A DNA stretch of 7,556 bases, taken from NCBI GenBank assembly GCA_964396055.1, contig CAYNDV010000192.1, positions 1-7,556 of the forward strand, written 5' to 3'. Under the pieces are notes generated by a model, which was given only the letters and a program-made list of their open reading frames with translations, had not been told where the DNA came from and did not search any database. Source of the DNA: CAYJPV01 sp964396055 (GTDB taxonomy: Bacteria; Acidobacteriota; Vicinamibacteria; Vicinamibacterales; JAKQTR01). Position 1 is the first letter of the stretch, and each line of letters opens with the position of its first letter. Made by a program: the position numbers and the translations under genes. This document shows, piece by piece, positions 5,745 through 7,556 of this stretch.

Positions 5745-6053
5745 ATGACCACTCCAGACGCGCCGGCCGTGCCGCTTCGGTTCTCCGCCAGCTTTCCGTG
5801 CGACCCCCGGTTCCGGCCGGCGGTGGCGGACCTGGCGGCCAAGGTGGCCCGGTCACTGGGGTACGGCGAAGCCGAGGCGCAGCAGGTGGGGCAGTCCATC
5901 GAGCGCGCCTTCGGCGAAGCCGCCGACCGCCAGCCGGGCGGCGGCGACATCGAGATGGACGTGACGCTGCGCGCGCCGGGCGAGGCCATCGAGGCCTCGG
6001 TGCGGTGTCCGCGCGGGTTGCTGCTCGACCTGAGCCGGCCGGCCACCGACTGA
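5745..6053 (+). CDS. Small protein resembling an incomplete RsbW-type anti-sigma ATPase fold
   Basis: A 102-residue protein starting at the ATG at 5745; an in-frame GTG at 5715 lies before the TACAAT box and is less likely. Residues 11-58 (LRFSASFPCDPRFRPAVADL onward, through GYGEAEAQQVGQSIERAFGE) resemble the first strand and helix of RsbW/SpoIIAB-like GHKL ATPases (COG2172). A beta strand follows at about 68-87. By my alignment the N-box Glu and Asn fall at Arg54 and Glu58. The protein ends before any DxG or glycine-rich ATP-lid box, so ATP binding or kinase activity is unlikely. It may be a degenerate or pseudo-anti-sigma domain, or an unrelated alpha/beta protein. It lies 22 bp before cysS in the same direction and is probably co-transcribed. 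No signal peptide or membrane segment is visible. The homology call is by eye. Confidence 0.7.
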   Translation: MTTPDAPAVPLRFSASFPCDPRFRPAVADLAAKVARSLGYGEAEAQQVGQSIERAFGEAADRQPGGGDIEMDVTLRAPGEAIEASVRCPRGLLLDLSRPATD

Positions 6054-6075
6054 ATCCGCTCGAACCGGGAACGCC

Positions 6076-7500
6076 ATGCTGAGGATCTACAACACGCTCA
6101 CGAGGCGCGAGGAGGACTTCGCGCCGCTTCGCGACAATACCGTCCGCATGTACGCGTGCGGGCCGACGGTGTACAACCGCGGGCACATCGGGAACTTCCG
6201 CACCTTCACGTGCGTGGACGTGCTGCGCCGCACGCTGAAGTACCACTGCGGGTACCAGGTCCGCCACGTGATGAACTTCACCGACGTGGACGACAAGACC
6301 ATCGCCGGGGCGCAGCGGGCGGCCCAGCCCCTGCGGGAGTACACGGATCGGTACATCGAGGCGTTCCGCGAAGACGCGGCCACGATGGGCATCGAGCCGG
6401 CGGAGGAGAACCCGCGGGCGACCGACGAGGCCAACCTGCGGGCGATGACCGACCTGATCGGCGCGCTCGAACGCCACGGGCACACGTACCGCAGCGACGG
6501 GTCGATCTACTTCCGCATCGGGACCTTCGAGGAGTACGGCAAGCTGGCGCGCCTCGATCATGCGGGCATCCAGGTGGGGGCGCGCATCGACTCGGACTCG
6601 TACAACAAGGACAACGCCCGCGACTTCGTGCTGTGGAAGGCCACGCGGCCCGACGAGCCCACGTGGGACTTCGGGCAGGGGCCCGGCCGCCCCGGCTGGC
6701 ACCTCGAATGCTCGGCGATGGCCCTGCGCCTGCTCGGCGAGGCGCCCATCGACCTGCACGCCGGCGGCGTGGACCTGGTGTTTCCGCACCACGAGAACGA
6801 GATTGCGCAGAGCGAGGGCGCCACGAAACGCCCGTTCTCGCGCTTCTGGTTCCACGTCGAGCACCTGCTGATCGACGAAGAAAAGATGTCGAAGTCGCTC
6901 GGCAACGTGTTCAACGTGCCGGACATCGTCGCGAAGGGGTTCCGGGCGTCGGCGCTGCGGTACCTCTACATCTCGACGCACTACCGCAAGCAGTTGAAGT
7001 TCTCGTGGGCCAGCCTCGAGCAGGCCGAGGAAGCCGTGCAGCGGTTGGTGGACTTCCTGGGCCGCGTGGACGCCGTCACGGGCGGCGTGGCGCACCCGGA
7101 GACCGTCGAGAAGGTCCGCGAGGCGCGCGCCGCGTTCGGCGCCGTGCTCGAGCAGGACCTGAACACGGCCGGCGCGCTCGGCATCCTGTTCGATCTCGTC
7201 CGGTCGCTCAATACGGCCATCGACGCCGGCGAGGTGGGCGCACCGGACGTGGACGCGATCCGCGAGGCGTTCGCGTACTTCGATCGCATTCTCGGCGTCA
7301 TTCAACTGCGGCGGGCCGAGGACGCCAGCGCCGCCCCGTCTGCCGAGGTGATCGAGCAGTTGATCGCGGATCGCCAGGCGGCCCGCCGCCGCCGTGACTT
7401 CGCCGAGGCGGACCGGATCCGCCAGGATCTCGCCGCCCGGGGCATCCTCCTCGAGGACGGCCCGACCGGAACGCGCTGGAAGGTGGGGAAGGCGGGGTGA
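6076..7500 (+). CDS. cysS: Cysteine--tRNA ligase (cysteinyl-tRNA synthetase)
   Basis: Class I aminoacyl-tRNA synthetase that charges tRNA-Cys with cysteine in the cytoplasm. At 474 residues it is full length. YACGPTVY (26-33) carries the zinc ligand Cys28. HIGN (37-40) is the HIGH signature in a common variant form. MNFTDVDDK (66-74) follows. GWHLECSAM (207-215) gives Cys212, and FPHHENEIAQS (236-246) gives His238 and Glu242, completing the four zinc ligands expected from the E. coli enzyme. KMSKS (270-274) is the second ATP-binding signature. The region from about 310 on is the helical DALR and C-terminal part, with RRRRDFAEADRIRQDL (437-452) and a final GTRWK. The ATG at 6076 is preceded by a moderate GGGAA (6067-6071). 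The gene follows the small ORF by 22 bp, and 4 bp after its stop a 7-bp tandem repeat begins. Confidence 0.98.
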   Translation: MLRIYNTLTRREEDFAPLRDNTVRMYACGPTVYNRGHIGNFRTFTCVDVLRRTLKYHCGYQVRHVMNFTDVDDKTIAGAQRAAQPLREYTDRYIEAFREDAATMGIEPAEENPRATDEANLRAMTDLIGALERHGHTYRSDGSIYFRIGTFEEYGKLARLDHAGIQVGARIDSDSYNKDNARDFVLWKATRPDEPTWDFGQGPGRPGWHLECSAMALRLLGEAPIDLHAGGVDLVFPHHENEIAQSEGATKRPFSRFWFHVEHLLIDEEKMSKSLGNVFNVPDIVAKGFRASALRYLYISTHYRKQLKFSWASLEQAEEAVQRLVDFLGRVDAVTGGVAHPETVEKVREARAAFGAVLEQDLNTAGALGILFDLVRSLNTAIDAGEVGAPDVDAIREAFAYFDRILGVIQLRRAEDASAAPSAEVIEQLIADRQAARRRRDFAEADRIRQDLAARGILLEDGPTGTRWKVGKAG

Positions 7501-7504
7501 CGGG

Positions 7505-7556
<52 letters not shown>

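Noticed and set aside
5728..7305. 525-codon minus-strand frame opposite cysS
   Set aside because: It is the antisense shadow of cysS; its composition mirrors the sense codons and no domain is visible.

Overview
The window is a GC-rich (roughly 70% G+C), densely packed bacterial chromosome segment. It carries six protein genes of mostly housekeeping type and three compact repeat structures. The lineage is an inference only. The DUF1844 gene joined to a COG1235 metallo-hydrolase, the high GC, the 7-bp tandem repeat and the TAnnnT boxes abutting start codons would fit a soil acidobacterium of the Vicinamibacteria kind. There is no rRNA or other phylogenetic marker to settle it. I see no phage, IS, CRISPR, tRNA or rRNA.

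Left part (1-3495): a gene-free leader of about 185 bp holds a nested palindromic, REP-like element (16-115). A full-length comEC/rec2 DNA-uptake channel gene follows on the plus strand (186-2669). It converges on a minus-strand mazG (2635-3495), a two-domain NTP pyrophosphohydrolase, and the two reading frames overlap tail to tail by 35 bp.

Middle part (3496-4748): mazG and a DUF1844 gene diverge from a 59-bp gap. Its only promoter-like element is a symmetric box, GGTATGCTACC, that reads as a TAnnnT -10 element on both strands. The DUF1844 gene overlaps a PhnP-like metallo-beta-lactamase-fold phosphodiesterase gene by 4 bp (GTGA). After this pair comes a conspicuous AT-rich structure: two copies of a 21-bp palindrome set head to head as a perfect 26-bp inverted repeat, flanked by a further GC-rich stem.

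Right part (4749-7556): ribF (riboflavin kinase/FAD synthetase), a small protein resembling half of an RsbW-type anti-sigma ATPase but lacking its ATP-binding residues, and cysS (cysteinyl-tRNA synthetase). The window ends in a 7-bp tandem repeat.

The genes do not form one pathway: DNA uptake, nucleotide-pool cleaning, flavin cofactor synthesis and tRNA charging are simply neighbours. The parts most worth following up are the non-coding ones: the symmetric -10 box, the apparently leaderless mazG and ribF starts, the 4626-4709 inverted-repeat structure, and the degenerate anti-sigma-like protein upstream of cysS. I do not see convincing evidence for a new multi-gene system.
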